64,000 bases of DNA, taken from Poa pratensis (lineage: Eukaryota; Streptophyta; Magnoliopsida; Poales; Poaceae). The notes beneath the pieces were generated by a model, which saw only the letters and a program-made list of their open reading frames with translations, was not told the origin of the DNA and did not search any database. Location: positions 93,724,289 through 93,788,288 of the forward strand of contig CAMZMU010000034.1 of assembly GCA_947311845.1 (NCBI GenBank). The letters are read 5' to 3'. Made by a program: the position numbers and the translations under genes. This document shows, piece after piece, positions 54,961-64,000 of the stretch (position 1 is its first letter; every line of letters starts with the position of its first letter).

Positions 54961-55655
54961 CTCTTAACAATAAGTACATGCAGGCTCTTGGCTTTATTCA
55001 TTAGATTTAGTTATGATTTTATTAGATTTAGTTTGGAGAAATAGGGACAATATGCACATGTAGAAATATTTTTATGATAAGTTTTTACAGGTACAACGCA
55101 GATGTACGTATGCGCACACTATCATCATAAAACACGTTGAGACGACGTTATTGAATACCATGTGTAAGATGCATACACCGTCATCGAACTTGTGTACCTC
55201 GATCACTTTGGTTATCTTAGTTGGAGAAGTGTGATTTACAATCACGGAGGATCGTCTATGGTCAATGATATATATTTCTTAGTTGCAACTCATGTTATAA
55301 CTAAAACAAAGTTAGTAAGCTGATGGAAAAACTCAGTTGCAACCATATGCAACTCCCAAGTTAGCATGAATGACGATGTAATTCAAAGGTTCGTGACTTG
55401 ATTGTGCTCTAGTTGATTGAGAATTAACAACACATATACCATTTTAGGAAGCACTAAAAATATCAAATAATACTTTTCTAGGTCCTTGTATTGACAAGTG
55501 AGAAAAATTAATACCAATCGCGAGAAAACAAAAAAAAGAAAATGGAGTAAAGATAAAATGAGAAGAAATGTTAATATAAAAGGGAAAATAGAGGAGAAGA
55601 AGAAGAAAAAAATGAAAACAAAAACAGAAACAATAAGAAATAAATTACTATAAAA
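54961..55655 (+). repeat. Tandem duplication, unit B (about 695 bp)
   Basis: Repeats unit A: TACATGCAGGCTCTTGGC, GACGACGTTATTGAATACCA, ACTTGTGTACCTCGATCACT, AACAACACATATACCATTTT, GAGGAGAAGAAGAAG. It carries an extra 70-80 bp near 55250-55320 that unit A lacks. Confidence 0.8.
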
Positions 55656-55779
55656 TGCTTATTATTAGGAATGGAGGGAGTAACAAAGAGAAGTCATTCT
55701 ACCTTTTCTCATATCTCGCCAGCAATTATCTTGTGTAAGATCATTGGAAAGTTTGATGTCCCCTCATTGCGCATCTCCA

Positions 55780-56096
55780 ACAATTTTAGCTCAAGTAACA
55801 TCGGCATATACCTGGAGGTGGCCTACCGCGGCGTCCCACTCGCCGCCAGCGCAACCAGGACAGAGCATCTCTGCGCCGGGTCGAATAATGCGATGGAGCA
55901 GCCTGTCGTCGCAAGGGGCGCATGCGTCATCGTGTCGGGATCCGTGCTGGACAACCTTGCAGTGGATATGCGCAGCGGAGTTGAGGTGTTCGAAGTTTCG
56001 CTCCATGGCTGGGGGAATATGGTGTTGCTGTGCGGACCTAGGCGAGTCCGAAACGCCGATGCCTTGTTGCAAAAGGTGTGTGAAAGGTCCCTCTGA
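55780..56096 (+). pseudogene. LEA_2/NHL-like gene remnant 1 (5'-truncated)
   Basis: Seen: frame reading SSNIGIYLEVAYRGVPLAA, then LCAGSNNAMEQPVVARG, VSGSVLDNLAVDMRSGVEVF and CGPRRVRNADALLQ, stop at 56096. It matches the C-terminal two-thirds of the copy at 60342-60962 (EVSYNGVLVASS, PVSGSVLDSLAADRHRGEQVF, VGDAGSLRKEC). The membrane segment and start of the LEA_2 domain are missing. Known: NHL (NDR1/HIN1-like) proteins are membrane-anchored and many respond to pathogens. The open frame extends left to 55671 into unrelated repeat DNA. Confidence 0.6.
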
Positions 56097-56319
56097 TCGA
56101 TATACTTTGGGAGCTTATCTTTTCTCTTCACACAATTTAAAGATGATAATAAAATCATATCGTTTATCTTGAGCAATGTTTGAATGTCTGTAAAACCATG
56201 CTCCCTTGCGCAAGACCCGTCAGAGTGACATATATTAGCTCAGACTCCCCTTTTGTCTTTACACCATTTAAAGAGGGTGACAAAATTATGTCGTTATCCT
56301 GATTTTATTGTTATCTTAG

Positions 56320-56520
56320 ACTACCCATAGTGGGAGTAACATAGCTAGTAAATTCAATGCCACGTAAGCAAAAAATGTGATGTGACAAGTAATTAATGAT
56401 GAGAGAGTAGGTTGGAGTAACATAGCTAGTTACCGGAACATCACATATTTCAATGCAATGTGAGTCTACAACCTAATTAATATAGACTTGCATGACAAGT
56501 AATTAATGATGAGCACGACG
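56320..56520 (+). mobile_element. MITE-like repeat (GGGAGTAACATAG family), rearranged
   Basis: Begins GACTACCCATAGTGGGAGTAACATAG and has two copies each of GGAGTAACATAGCTAGT and GACAAGTAATTAATGATGAG. Related sequence lies at 63195-63700. The right terminus is not intact. Confidence 0.5.
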
Positions 56521-57000
56521 CACGTAGCGCAGCTACTCGGTTCAACTTCCGGCGAGACACGTACGATCCATCTAACCACACAGGCAGGCACCTCAAGGGA
56601 TGAGCTAGCTATTTCACGTACGCTCACAATCGATCACACAGGGAAAACGAGATTGGATTGCTAGAGGCGCATCTTTATTTCTTCTGCTCACGATCTGGTA
56701 CCAGAGATTACACGGTAGGCTAGCTATTTATAAAGGTAAACATGAACCGATCAGCAATCGTACTCGATGTAGAAGTATATGACGCACACGACGCCGTGCC
56801 GGCATCGGTCATGCTTATTTCCAACAGACCTGGCCACGAAGTGTTTCTTTCTTTTTGCGGTGGCAATCTTTGTAGTTACCACGAAAACGAAAAGGTGCGT
56901 TGAGTTGTCAAACATTGAAACGATCTGGACCGTTGACGAAAATTGAACGGCTCAGATTTAATGTATCAACACAGCTCAACACACGTTCGCTCTTTTAATA
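56521..57000 (+). other. Intergenic, repeat-like right end
   Basis: No gene. 56900-57000 (TTGAGTTGTCAAACATTG...CTCTTTTAATAGTAGTA) is closely related to 59295-59395, so it is the end of a dispersed element. Confidence 0.45.
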
Positions 57001-57850
57001 GTAGTACTAGTTGGCATGTACGTGCAACGCACGTGATCACGATTAAGAGACAATTCAGAAGTAGGAAAGACCGTACCAAGGTCTACATGGATTATTTCTT
57101 TTACACTTTTGCATCGATCCTAGATTTTATATTGCAAAAAAATGATGCTTATGTAAACATCATGGAGCAAACAAATCTCACACCGAAGCGAGCAGAAGTG
57201 CTTATCTTATTTGTGGTTTGAGACATGACCCAAAAGTACTACTACATTGTTCGTTTGATGTATTTAATTTATGCAAACCCCGTTAACTACGACTCTCTAG
57301 GCTAACACAAACTAACCTGAATATATTCAAGCTAATGAAATATAATCAAATTCGTTCAAATGCAAAACCACTATGTTTATAAAGTTGAAAGATGAACTAA
57401 TGAACAGTTTAACACATGCTATTATTCTGAAAATTCATTTCCTGGCGCCGCATGATATGCTTACAACAATGTAAATAATACATGATTCTATTCAAGGATG
57501 CAAATTATTTCGTTCTGAAAATATCTGCAGAAAGTGATGATTCTGACACAAGCGATTCTGTTCAAAAGTACCCAAGATTTCTGGTTGAGGTTTCCGCTAA
57601 ATTCTCAAGAGCGCACTAACATCTTCTGAACTTTACACACAACAGTACTTTTAACTCGTACCAAGCGTATATGCTTCTTATGTTGATATTCCAACACCAT
57701 TTTATACATAATATAGCTATATCTTCAGACGGCTACATGAGCGTGATGCAAAAATTTATATATACTTTTATTAAAAAAAGAGCAAACATTTGTTGATACT
57801 TAAATTTGATCCGTTCAATAAAATGCCCGTGCATTGGGATGGGCGTGAAA
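57001..57850 (+). mobile_element. Fragment of a non-coding grass DNA element with inverted GTGCGTTGCA ends
   Basis: Starts near GGCATGTACGTGCAACGCAC and ends near ATGCCCGTGCATTGGGATGG, which are inverted with respect to each other. AT-rich with no protein. Ends of this kind are very common in Triticeae DNA; class not assigned. Confidence 0.4.
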
Positions 57851-59690
57851 AACTAAAGACTTAATTTTGACCATCAGAAATTATAATTTTAGTTGGTATT
57901 ATCGATAAAAGAAACGTGTCTTGGGATGAAAATATGCATTGCTCTGCATGAACTCAGAACCCGAACCAAGAACTGCTCTCCATATGCTCCTAATCCAGTA
58001 GGGATCAGTCCAGGTTCAACATCATACATGACACTTTCGAAAGGATCTGGCCATGCATTTAGAGGCCTACCAGCGAATTAAAGTTGTATAAGTAAAAAGT
58101 TTTGATGAAATACTGAATAATATTCACCTACAACTTGTTTCCTCTTCCTTTTGTCAAGAAATTTTATATCTGCTTTAGGTGAATCAACGAAGCTATGTGC
58201 ACATAAGTTAGAAGTGCGCACTTCCATTATTGCAAGAGAGCAGCTACTGTGATTGTCCCCAAAATATTCAGCACTGAAGCCTCACTGCTAATTCGTACAG
58301 GTGCTCTAAATACAGGTCGCATGAGTGCAGTCGATTAGCAATCACCTCGTTCACAGCTTGCTTGTTCAGCAGGAGCAAGAGGGGAGCAGGGTACCGGTGT
58401 GTTCAGCGACGGGAGCAGGCGAGTTCGTCCGGCGTGGGTAGCAGCTCCTTGCGAGCGCCCAGGCCAGCAGCAGCGCGGCGCGATGGAGCGAGGGGACGAC
58501 CGTATGGAATAGGGATCTCACCAGCAGGGCGGGGAAAGGTGGCCGCCCTGGGCAGCACGCAGAGCTGAGGAAGGGAGCGGATGGGAGAGCAAAAGATCCT
58601 CGTATCCTCCCGCTGGCTACTGTGGCCCCTGGTGAAGGAGAATAGGGGGACGGGGGGTCGGTCCAGGGTTCAGGGAAACGGCCGTTCCGTTCCACCAGCC
58701 GGATGAGGGATGCAGCGCCGCTCGCCGGAGATTGGTAGGTGGCGAGGCGATGGGGCTGACCCTTCGAGCTCTGTTTTCTCGTTCGGTCGTGGAGGCGCTG
58801 CCTGCAGGCAGTAGCAGATTAGGCTATGCCTGTCGGGCATGGGGAGGACCATGGCACCGCGGCAGTGGGAATTGAGGCGCCGCACGGTGGCCACGGAATC
58901 GCCGAAGGTCACACCGCGACGGCGGGGATCGAGGCGTCGCATTGTGGCCGCGGAATTAGCCGGAGGAGCGCTCATCCGTGCGAGGTGACCATCAGACCAT
59001 GCGGCCGCCCGACTTGGTCCCGTTCATAGCTGGAGGTGGTGGGGAGGGGTAGGCCGGACGGGGGCGAGCACAGGGTTGGAGACGGCCTAGGCGACGGCGA
59101 GGCGCGCAAGGGCGGGAGGGATTGGGACGGGAGAAGGAAGCATGCTGCTCAACACCATTTATTCGGTCACGGGGCGGAGGTGAGGTGCGGTCGGCCTAAC
59201 TCACGGAAAGACAAAAATAACGATTCGGAGATGAGTGGCAATTTAGTAGTATTATGTGATTTGGTGGAAGGGTAAAACGGGAAAAATCGGACATTGTTGA
59301 GTTGTCAAACATTGGGACGATTTGGGCTGTTTGATCGGATATTGAATGGTCCAGATTTAAAGTATCCCAACAAGTTTACTCTTTTAATAGTAGTATAGAT
59401 AGATAAAATAGAGATTTAAACATGGATGCCATTAATTGCCAGTCGGTTAGCTGATCGTTGTAATCCATCTTCTATCAATCTGTGGCGCGCATAATTCAGG
59501 TTGTTACTTGCGCCAGGCAAGCTAGCTATTAGCCCGCCCAAACCCTCCAAACAAGCAGCGCGCAGCACGTACCTACGTGACATCATGGCGGCGGACGGCC
59601 GGCTACCGGCAGAGACTGACAAGACGACAACCATGGCAACTCAAGGCTTCTCCTTTCAAGCGCGCTCCGCGTCGGAAGCACCAGAACGAT
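57851..59690 (+). other. Intergenic; GC-rich island and repeat ends
   Basis: 58360-59160 is GC-rich with frames open by composition only. 58851-58965 has two tandem 57-bp units (reading GIEAPHGGHG and GIEASHCGRG). 59295-59395 repeats the element end seen at 56900-57000. No gene recognised. Confidence 0.4.
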
Positions 59691-59728
59691 CATCATGATG
59701 GGAACAAAACTGCACTCGCGACATCTGC

Positions 59729-59973
59729 ATGATAATCGGGTCGTCGTTCCTTTCCTGGGCAATCTTGGTCTTCATCCTCCACACGTACGTTCCCCGGCCG
59801 CCACGCTACTCCGTCGTGATCGACGCCGTCTCTGGCCTCGACATGGGCGGAGGGGTCCAAGTGTTCGAGGTTTCGCTCCGTGGCTGGGGAGGTGTGGTGT
59901 TGCCGTGCTGGGCTAGGCGCGTTGGAGACGCTGATGCCTTGCGAAGGGAGTGTGCACTACGGTGGCGGTCCTG
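59729..59973 (+). pseudogene. LEA_2/NHL-like gene remnant 2 (internal deletion)
   Basis: Seen: membrane segment MIIGSSFLSWAILVFILHTY, then YSVVIDAVSGLD, then directly MGGGVQVFEVSLRGWGGV and VGDADALRREC, stop at 59973. Compared with 60342-60962 the central part of the LEA_2 domain (about 90 residues) is missing, in frame. The upstream start is unclear. Probably non-functional, although a short membrane protein could still be made. Confidence 0.6.
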
Positions 59974-60341
59974 ATCGACGATCATACTTTGATAGATGAT
60001 CATACTTAGAAAGGCAAGCTCCCCTCAGCCACCTCGTTGAGAGATGATAATAAGAATATTTTATCGATACAACAATTAGCCATCATGGATATTCGGAATG
60101 TAATCCTAATGTAATCCGATCTTCCCTTGCCAAAATTAGAAATTCATAAACCTTCCAAATTTGTGATGATCGTTTGTTCAATAAGAAGGAAGTCAATTGG
60201 CTGGTCCAGGTCGCACGTCCCTATTTGATGTGGGAATACGTACGTCTGATCTACAACGTACCCCCAGTTGGGATCAAACTCTGCAATCGATCTCGGCGCC
60301 GGACAGGCTACAGGAGATCAACCTTCAAGCTAGACATCTAG

Positions 60342-60962
60342 ATGATGATGGACGCGACTGATCAAGACCAGTTATCGTCCTCCGAGAATCATCTGGTGAG
60401 AGCGCGAAGACGACGATGCTTCTGCTGCACCTGCCGCCGCTGCTGGTGTTGGTGCGCGGGGATGGCAGCCATCCTCCTCGTTGCCGCCGCGGGTTTCTAC
60501 TCTTAGGAGACCGCGGACCAGGCGCCCCTCTACTCCGTCGCGATCGACTCCGTCTCCGGCCTATCCCCGGCGATGGATCTGGGCCACCTGTTGCCCACGT
60601 TGGACCCGCTGTTCAACCTCACCTTCCGCGTTGCATCGGAGGCACTCTGGGGCACCAGATGCACCGAGCCCGGGATGCACGTGGAGGTGTCCTACAATGG
60701 CGTCTTGGTCGCGTCGAGCACGAACATCACTGCAAATATCTGCGCGGGGCCGAGGAATTCGACTGATCTGGCGATGGATGCGAGGGGCGTAGCGGTGCCC
60801 GTGTCGGGTTCCGTGCTGGACAGCCTCGCTGCGGATAGGCACCGCGGGGAGCAGGTGTTTGATGTCATGCTCCGTGGCCGGGACGAGTACACGATGTGGT
60901 CGTGCGGGCATATACGGGTTGGTGACGCTGGTTCCTTGCGAAAGGAGTGCACAGAGTCCTAG
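60342..60962 (+). pseudogene. LEA_2/NHL-like membrane protein gene with one in-frame stop
   Basis: Seen: start MMMDATDQDQLSSSENHLV, an Arg/Cys-rich stretch (RARRRRCFCCTCRRCWCWC), a membrane segment (AGMAAILLVAAAGFY), then TAG at 60504-60506, then in the same frame QAPLYSVAIDSVSGLS, LDPLFNLTFRVAS, MHVEVSYNGVLVASS, NITANICAGP, PVSGSVLDSLAA and VGDAGSLRKECTES, stop at 60962. Apart from the single TAG the 206-codon frame is open. Known: LEA_2 proteins of the NHL type sit at the plasma membrane, and several act in defence. The TAG lies just after the membrane segment, so translation would give a 54-residue anchor only. Confidence 0.7.
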
Positions 60963-61249
60963 GCTTCCACCTCCATGTCGTGTAGACTGTTCATTAAGAA
61001 AAGAGAAGGTTCTCTTATTTCTCCACGTTATTTAGAGATGCAGAATTAAGGTTATTTCTTGATATTTTTTGCGATAAATTTCGATCTATTCATCGATTAT
61101 CAAGGTAGTAAAATAACACTAGAAGTAAAACAAATAACATCCACCGAAGACAACGCAAGGGAATAGCAACCGTCGCTGTTAAAGAGAAGCGTAGATTGGA
61201 AAAATACGACCTGTAAACACACGAACACATACGATCAAAGACCGGATCA

Positions 61250-61404
61250 AGTCGGATTTTACGAGAGGGCACCCCCGTCGTGGTGTCGCCAGAGACGGAG
61301 TCTATGGCGACGTAGTACTGCGTGTCGACATCGGGATCCACCGTGCCTCGATGGCCCTGAGGCCACCGGAGGGCCGGCATTTCGTCGGTGCCTGCGGGAG
61401 GCAA
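61250..61404 (-). pseudogene. LEA_2/NHL-like gene remnant 3 (N-terminal fragment, inverted)
   Basis: On the minus strand the frame contains TQYYVAIDSVSG and RLDPVFDRM, matching PLYSVAIDSVSG and LDPLFNLTF of the 60342 copy. The rest of the frame is unrelated. A small inverted piece of the same family. Confidence 0.5.
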
Positions 61405-61933
61405 TAAATCCCCTACTGAGGATATAGTGGCGGTGCGTACGAAGGGGTACTAGGTCCCATGTATTTTGTGTTGTCTTAGATTTATCTCTTGATCTTAGAC
61501 GTTAATGATTCATGCCTATAAATGTATTGCATTTACCAGAAAATGTTTAGATAAGAGCAAGAAGTGTTTTAGCTACTTTTAAGATTCATGGTGGAATCTC
61601 CACGTCGATGTAAATCTCAACTGCTTAAGCGACCGTAGTTCATGTGAAAAACAAAAGTTGTACACTTACTTTATATGGCTAAGCATACATTTTTGGGTAA
61701 AGGAAATTTGTCCCGATCTCCGCATCGATTTACCCACACAACTATATTTATTTATTTCACAAGTCACGCGCGATGCCCGCGCGCGGCTCCGGTGACCATG
61801 GGCTTGTACTTAAAGAAGAGACGAGACTGGCTTAGAGGAAGAAGAAGAATAGGAGAGAGGGTGTCCCGGTTCTGTTCTATTCCTTGCTTACGGAGAGAGC
61901 TGGAGAGAATGGACGGTTATTGTCCCGGCCGTT

Positions 61934-62317
61934 GTGCACCCGGGAGCATGTGCTCCCGGTTTTTTCGAAAAAATATAGAAAATTGAAAACTTATCAAAAT
62001 ATTCCGAAAAAAATCATGCACGTACCTGAGCATGTCACGCACCATCGTGTAAATTTACGCGATGAAACGACATCGTGGCCGCCCTGTGCAAAAATGACAA
62101 ATCACAGATCTGAAAATTCAAAATTTTGGATGCTATTTTCTGTCAGAATTTTGTCATTTTTGCACAGGGCGGCCGCGATGTCGTTTCGTCGCCAAATTTG
62201 ACACGATGATGCGTGATATGCTCAGGTATGTGCATGATTGTTTTCGGAATATTTTGATAAGTTTTCAATTTTCTATATTTTTTCGAAAAAACCGGGAGCA
62301 CATGCTCCCGGGTGCAC
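61934..62317. mobile_element. Long palindromic (foldback) MITE
   Basis: The two halves are nearly perfect inverted copies: GTGCACCCGGGAGCATGTGC at 61934 is matched by its complement ending at 62317, and the match runs inward about 170 bp per arm to CCCTGTGCAAAAATGACAAA. Each tip also holds its own small palindrome, CCGGGAGCATGTGCTCCCGG. No protein. A transcript through it would fold into one long hairpin. Confidence 0.88.
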
Positions 62318-63186
62318 TTTGGAGTTTCCACGGTTATGATGCGCTATTGTGCAACGGATTGGTGACATGGCATGTGGAAAACCAAACGTCCTGGAGGTGG
62401 TAATTGCTGAGGATTTAATTGCGGTATAATCCTGGTATCACTGTACCGATGCATGCATAGGGAGGGATGCAGTCAATTCGGACTAAATGCTCTATCTTTC
62501 TCATTATTCCGCAGTCTCGGCCAGGACTATTTTAGGAAGTGTACCTACAACTGCGGCTCTCTGGTTTTGGTGAAGTAGATGCCGCTCTCTTGTTTTATGA
62601 AGTGTACTCTACGCCATGCCGGTTTGGCTATTATTCGGTGGACTGTGTACCTTCCAGGACTGTTCTCTGTTTTGCGTCTCTCTGTTTTGGTGAACGTAGA
62701 TTCCGCTCTCTCGTTTTTGAATAGACACTATCATAAGCTATACAACACTCGTTTCCCAAAACGCTGCAATTTACATATACAACGGCAGAAAGTTGGGCCA
62801 TGCAAACGACCGGAAACAAACGCATACTTCGCTTTTTTTTTTTCAAATAAGGAACATCCGCTCCAAATTTATTTCTCAATTAAGGCACTGCAGCCAACCA
62901 AACGGGCCGAACTCGTCGTCCACGGACCTGCTCAGGGTACCTTTAGCCTATCAAACGCGCCCAGAAAGATAAAGAGATTGAGCAGAACCCAACGCACGAA
63001 AAAAAAACAGGCAAGAGCCAACAAGATATGTCAACATTAATTTGGAATAGAGACATAAATGCAGTGCTGATATCTACAAGATTCTATTGTGGCTCTATGT
63101 ATAATCACCAATATTAAACACCAGGCCATAATGATGGAATACATATATAATTTCTTTGCGAAACAAAAACTATGGTGTTTGTGTAA
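62318..63186 (+). other. Intergenic with a short tandem duplication
   Basis: TCTCTGTTTTGGTGAA...GTAGAT...CCGCTCTCT occurs twice (about 62557-62597 and 62674-62712). No gene recognised. Confidence 0.4.
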
Positions 63187-63194
63187 GACTGCTC

Positions 63195-63700
63195 ATATTG
63201 GGGAGTAACATATAGTAGTAACATATACATGTTACTAGTTTATGTTAGAGCTAGTACAATAGAGTGACGTGGACGGGCTATAAGGATTAAAATAATATAT
63301 TTTTGCTTAGTTGGAGGAGAGAGAAGAGGAGAGAGAAAAAGAGTGGGCTCTCATACAAGAGCCAGCTCTAACACGTGCTTCTAAGCAATTTGTGAGAGTG
63401 GATGGTGGACCATGTATCAATAAAATAGCTTATCTCTATATCTTACTATTGTACATGTTGGCTATAGAGCTGGTTATATATGACATGGCACTAGCTTATA
63501 ACCAACACTTGACTCTACTATTGTATTTGCTCTTACCACCTCTATAGTGGGGAGTAACATAAGTGTGGTGTCATGCATGTGTGTATATATTACATTGTAG
63601 ACTCATATTGTATTGTAATATGTGATGTTACGGTAACTATCTATGTTACTCCATTTGCTTCTCTATTCATTATAATTGCATGCCACATCATCTTTTTTAC
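63195..63700 (+). mobile_element. MITE-like repeats (GGGGAGTAACATA family), hosting another MITE
   Basis: GGGGAGTAACATA starts occur at about 63200 and 63550, with CTATGTTACT-type ends around 63645 and 63710. The left copy is interrupted or abutted by the Tourist-like element at 63248-63532. Same family as 56320-56520. Confidence 0.5.
63248..63532 (+). mobile_element. Tourist-like (PIF/Harbinger) MITE
   Basis: Ends GAGCTAGTACAATAGAGT and ACTATTGTATTTGCTC are inverted copies of each other with few mismatches, flanked by TTA at 63245-63247 and 63533-63535, the PIF/Harbinger target duplication. 285 bp, no coding capacity. Confidence 0.8.
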
Positions 63701-64000
63701 TTATGTGACATCTATGTTACTACCTATGTTATTTATCATTTAAATGTTATTTATATGCAGCACAATCAAACTAGCAAAACAATGAAGGAAAAAACCCGTC
63801 CGTGTAACTTTCGTAAATCAATCAGTACTGTCTACCCAATAAGTACAGACCCAGGAGCATGTGTGCTTTGCCTCGCCAAAGAAAAATCTCGTGTTCGTAC
63901 GTGAGTTAGCTGAAAGAAACAATTTGTCCGCCTACTCCTAGGCCTGTATCGCGCGTATGGCAAAGAAAAACCTACCTAACTTTGCTCTCGTTTTAACTGG
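63701..64000 (+). other. Right window edge, nothing recognised
   Basis: AT-rich sequence following the MITE; no gene or terminus identified. Confidence 0.4.

Noticed and set aside
58362..58695. Short frames on both strands in the GC-rich island
   Set aside because: Composition-driven, no homology recognised and no splice or start context favouring one.
60504..60506. Possible programmed stop-codon readthrough in the LEA_2-like gene
   Set aside because: The bases after TAG do not fit known leaky contexts such as CAR-YYA, and the sister copies are also broken, so simple pseudogenisation is likelier.

Overview
This is a plant nuclear window, almost certainly from a Triticeae grass (wheat, barley, rye or Aegilops). 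The evidence is GT-AG introns in real genes, grass-type F-box/LRR proteins, a plant ETF-beta gene, an Au-SINE-like insertion, a Stowaway MITE with the CTCCCTCCGTCCC terminus, a TRIM/SMART-sized LTR element, many LINEs, and a mosaic of GC-rich gene islands in AT-rich repeat DNA. No tRNA or rRNA gene, CRISPR array or prokaryotic signal was seen. LAYOUT. 1-16.6 kb: two inverted paralogous F-box/LRR genes. The left one (minus strand) is a pseudogene broken by a 73-bp deletion; the right one (plus, 14955-16584) is intact with three exons. Between them lie a complete Ty1/copia element (1398-6516, 5-bp TSD) and a LINE whose 5' half is inverted (7638-13586, 14-bp TSD), itself carrying a 300-bp TRIM-like element (8802-9101, 5-bp TSD). 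18-24 kb: a small conserved plant protein gene (minus) and the four-exon electron transfer flavoprotein beta gene ETFB (minus, 23551-19428), whose first intron holds a 5'-truncated antisense LINE. 24.5-37.0 kb: a 12.5-kb Mutator-like element (MULE) with two convergent multi-exon genes, a Ulp1-family cysteine peptidase gene (plus) and a FAR1/MULE transposase gene (minus), flanked by an identical 10-bp direct repeat. 37.2-39.1 kb: a third F-box/LRR gene (plus, four exons) with a duplicated first-exon region. 40.4-43.1 kb: an orphan retroposon with TSD and poly(A), a Stowaway MITE and a 5' scrap of an NLR resistance gene. 43.4-54.0 kb: a minus-strand LINE split by a full-length plus-strand LINE of another family (16-bp TSD). 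54.3-55.7 kb: a diverged tandem duplication of about 600-700 bp. 55.7-61.4 kb: four differently broken remnants of one LEA_2/NDR1-HIN1-like (NHL) gene family. 61.9-64.0 kb: a long palindromic MITE and a nested Tourist-like MITE. HOW IT WORKS TOGETHER. Likely active host genes are the F-box genes at 14955 and 37421, the small gene at 18235 and ETFB; the rest is mobile DNA and gene debris. The most unusual object is the MULE: a MuDR-like convergent two-gene plan in which the partner of the transposase is a SUMO-protease-like Ulp1 gene, and in which a short TTGCC(C/T) motif recurs throughout introns, intergenic space and, inverted, one coding exon. Its seven inferred frame breaks all look like single-base losses in short homopolymers. 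Replacing them would give exact open lengths of 849 and 1440 residues, so the element is either freshly dead or damaged by assembly error.
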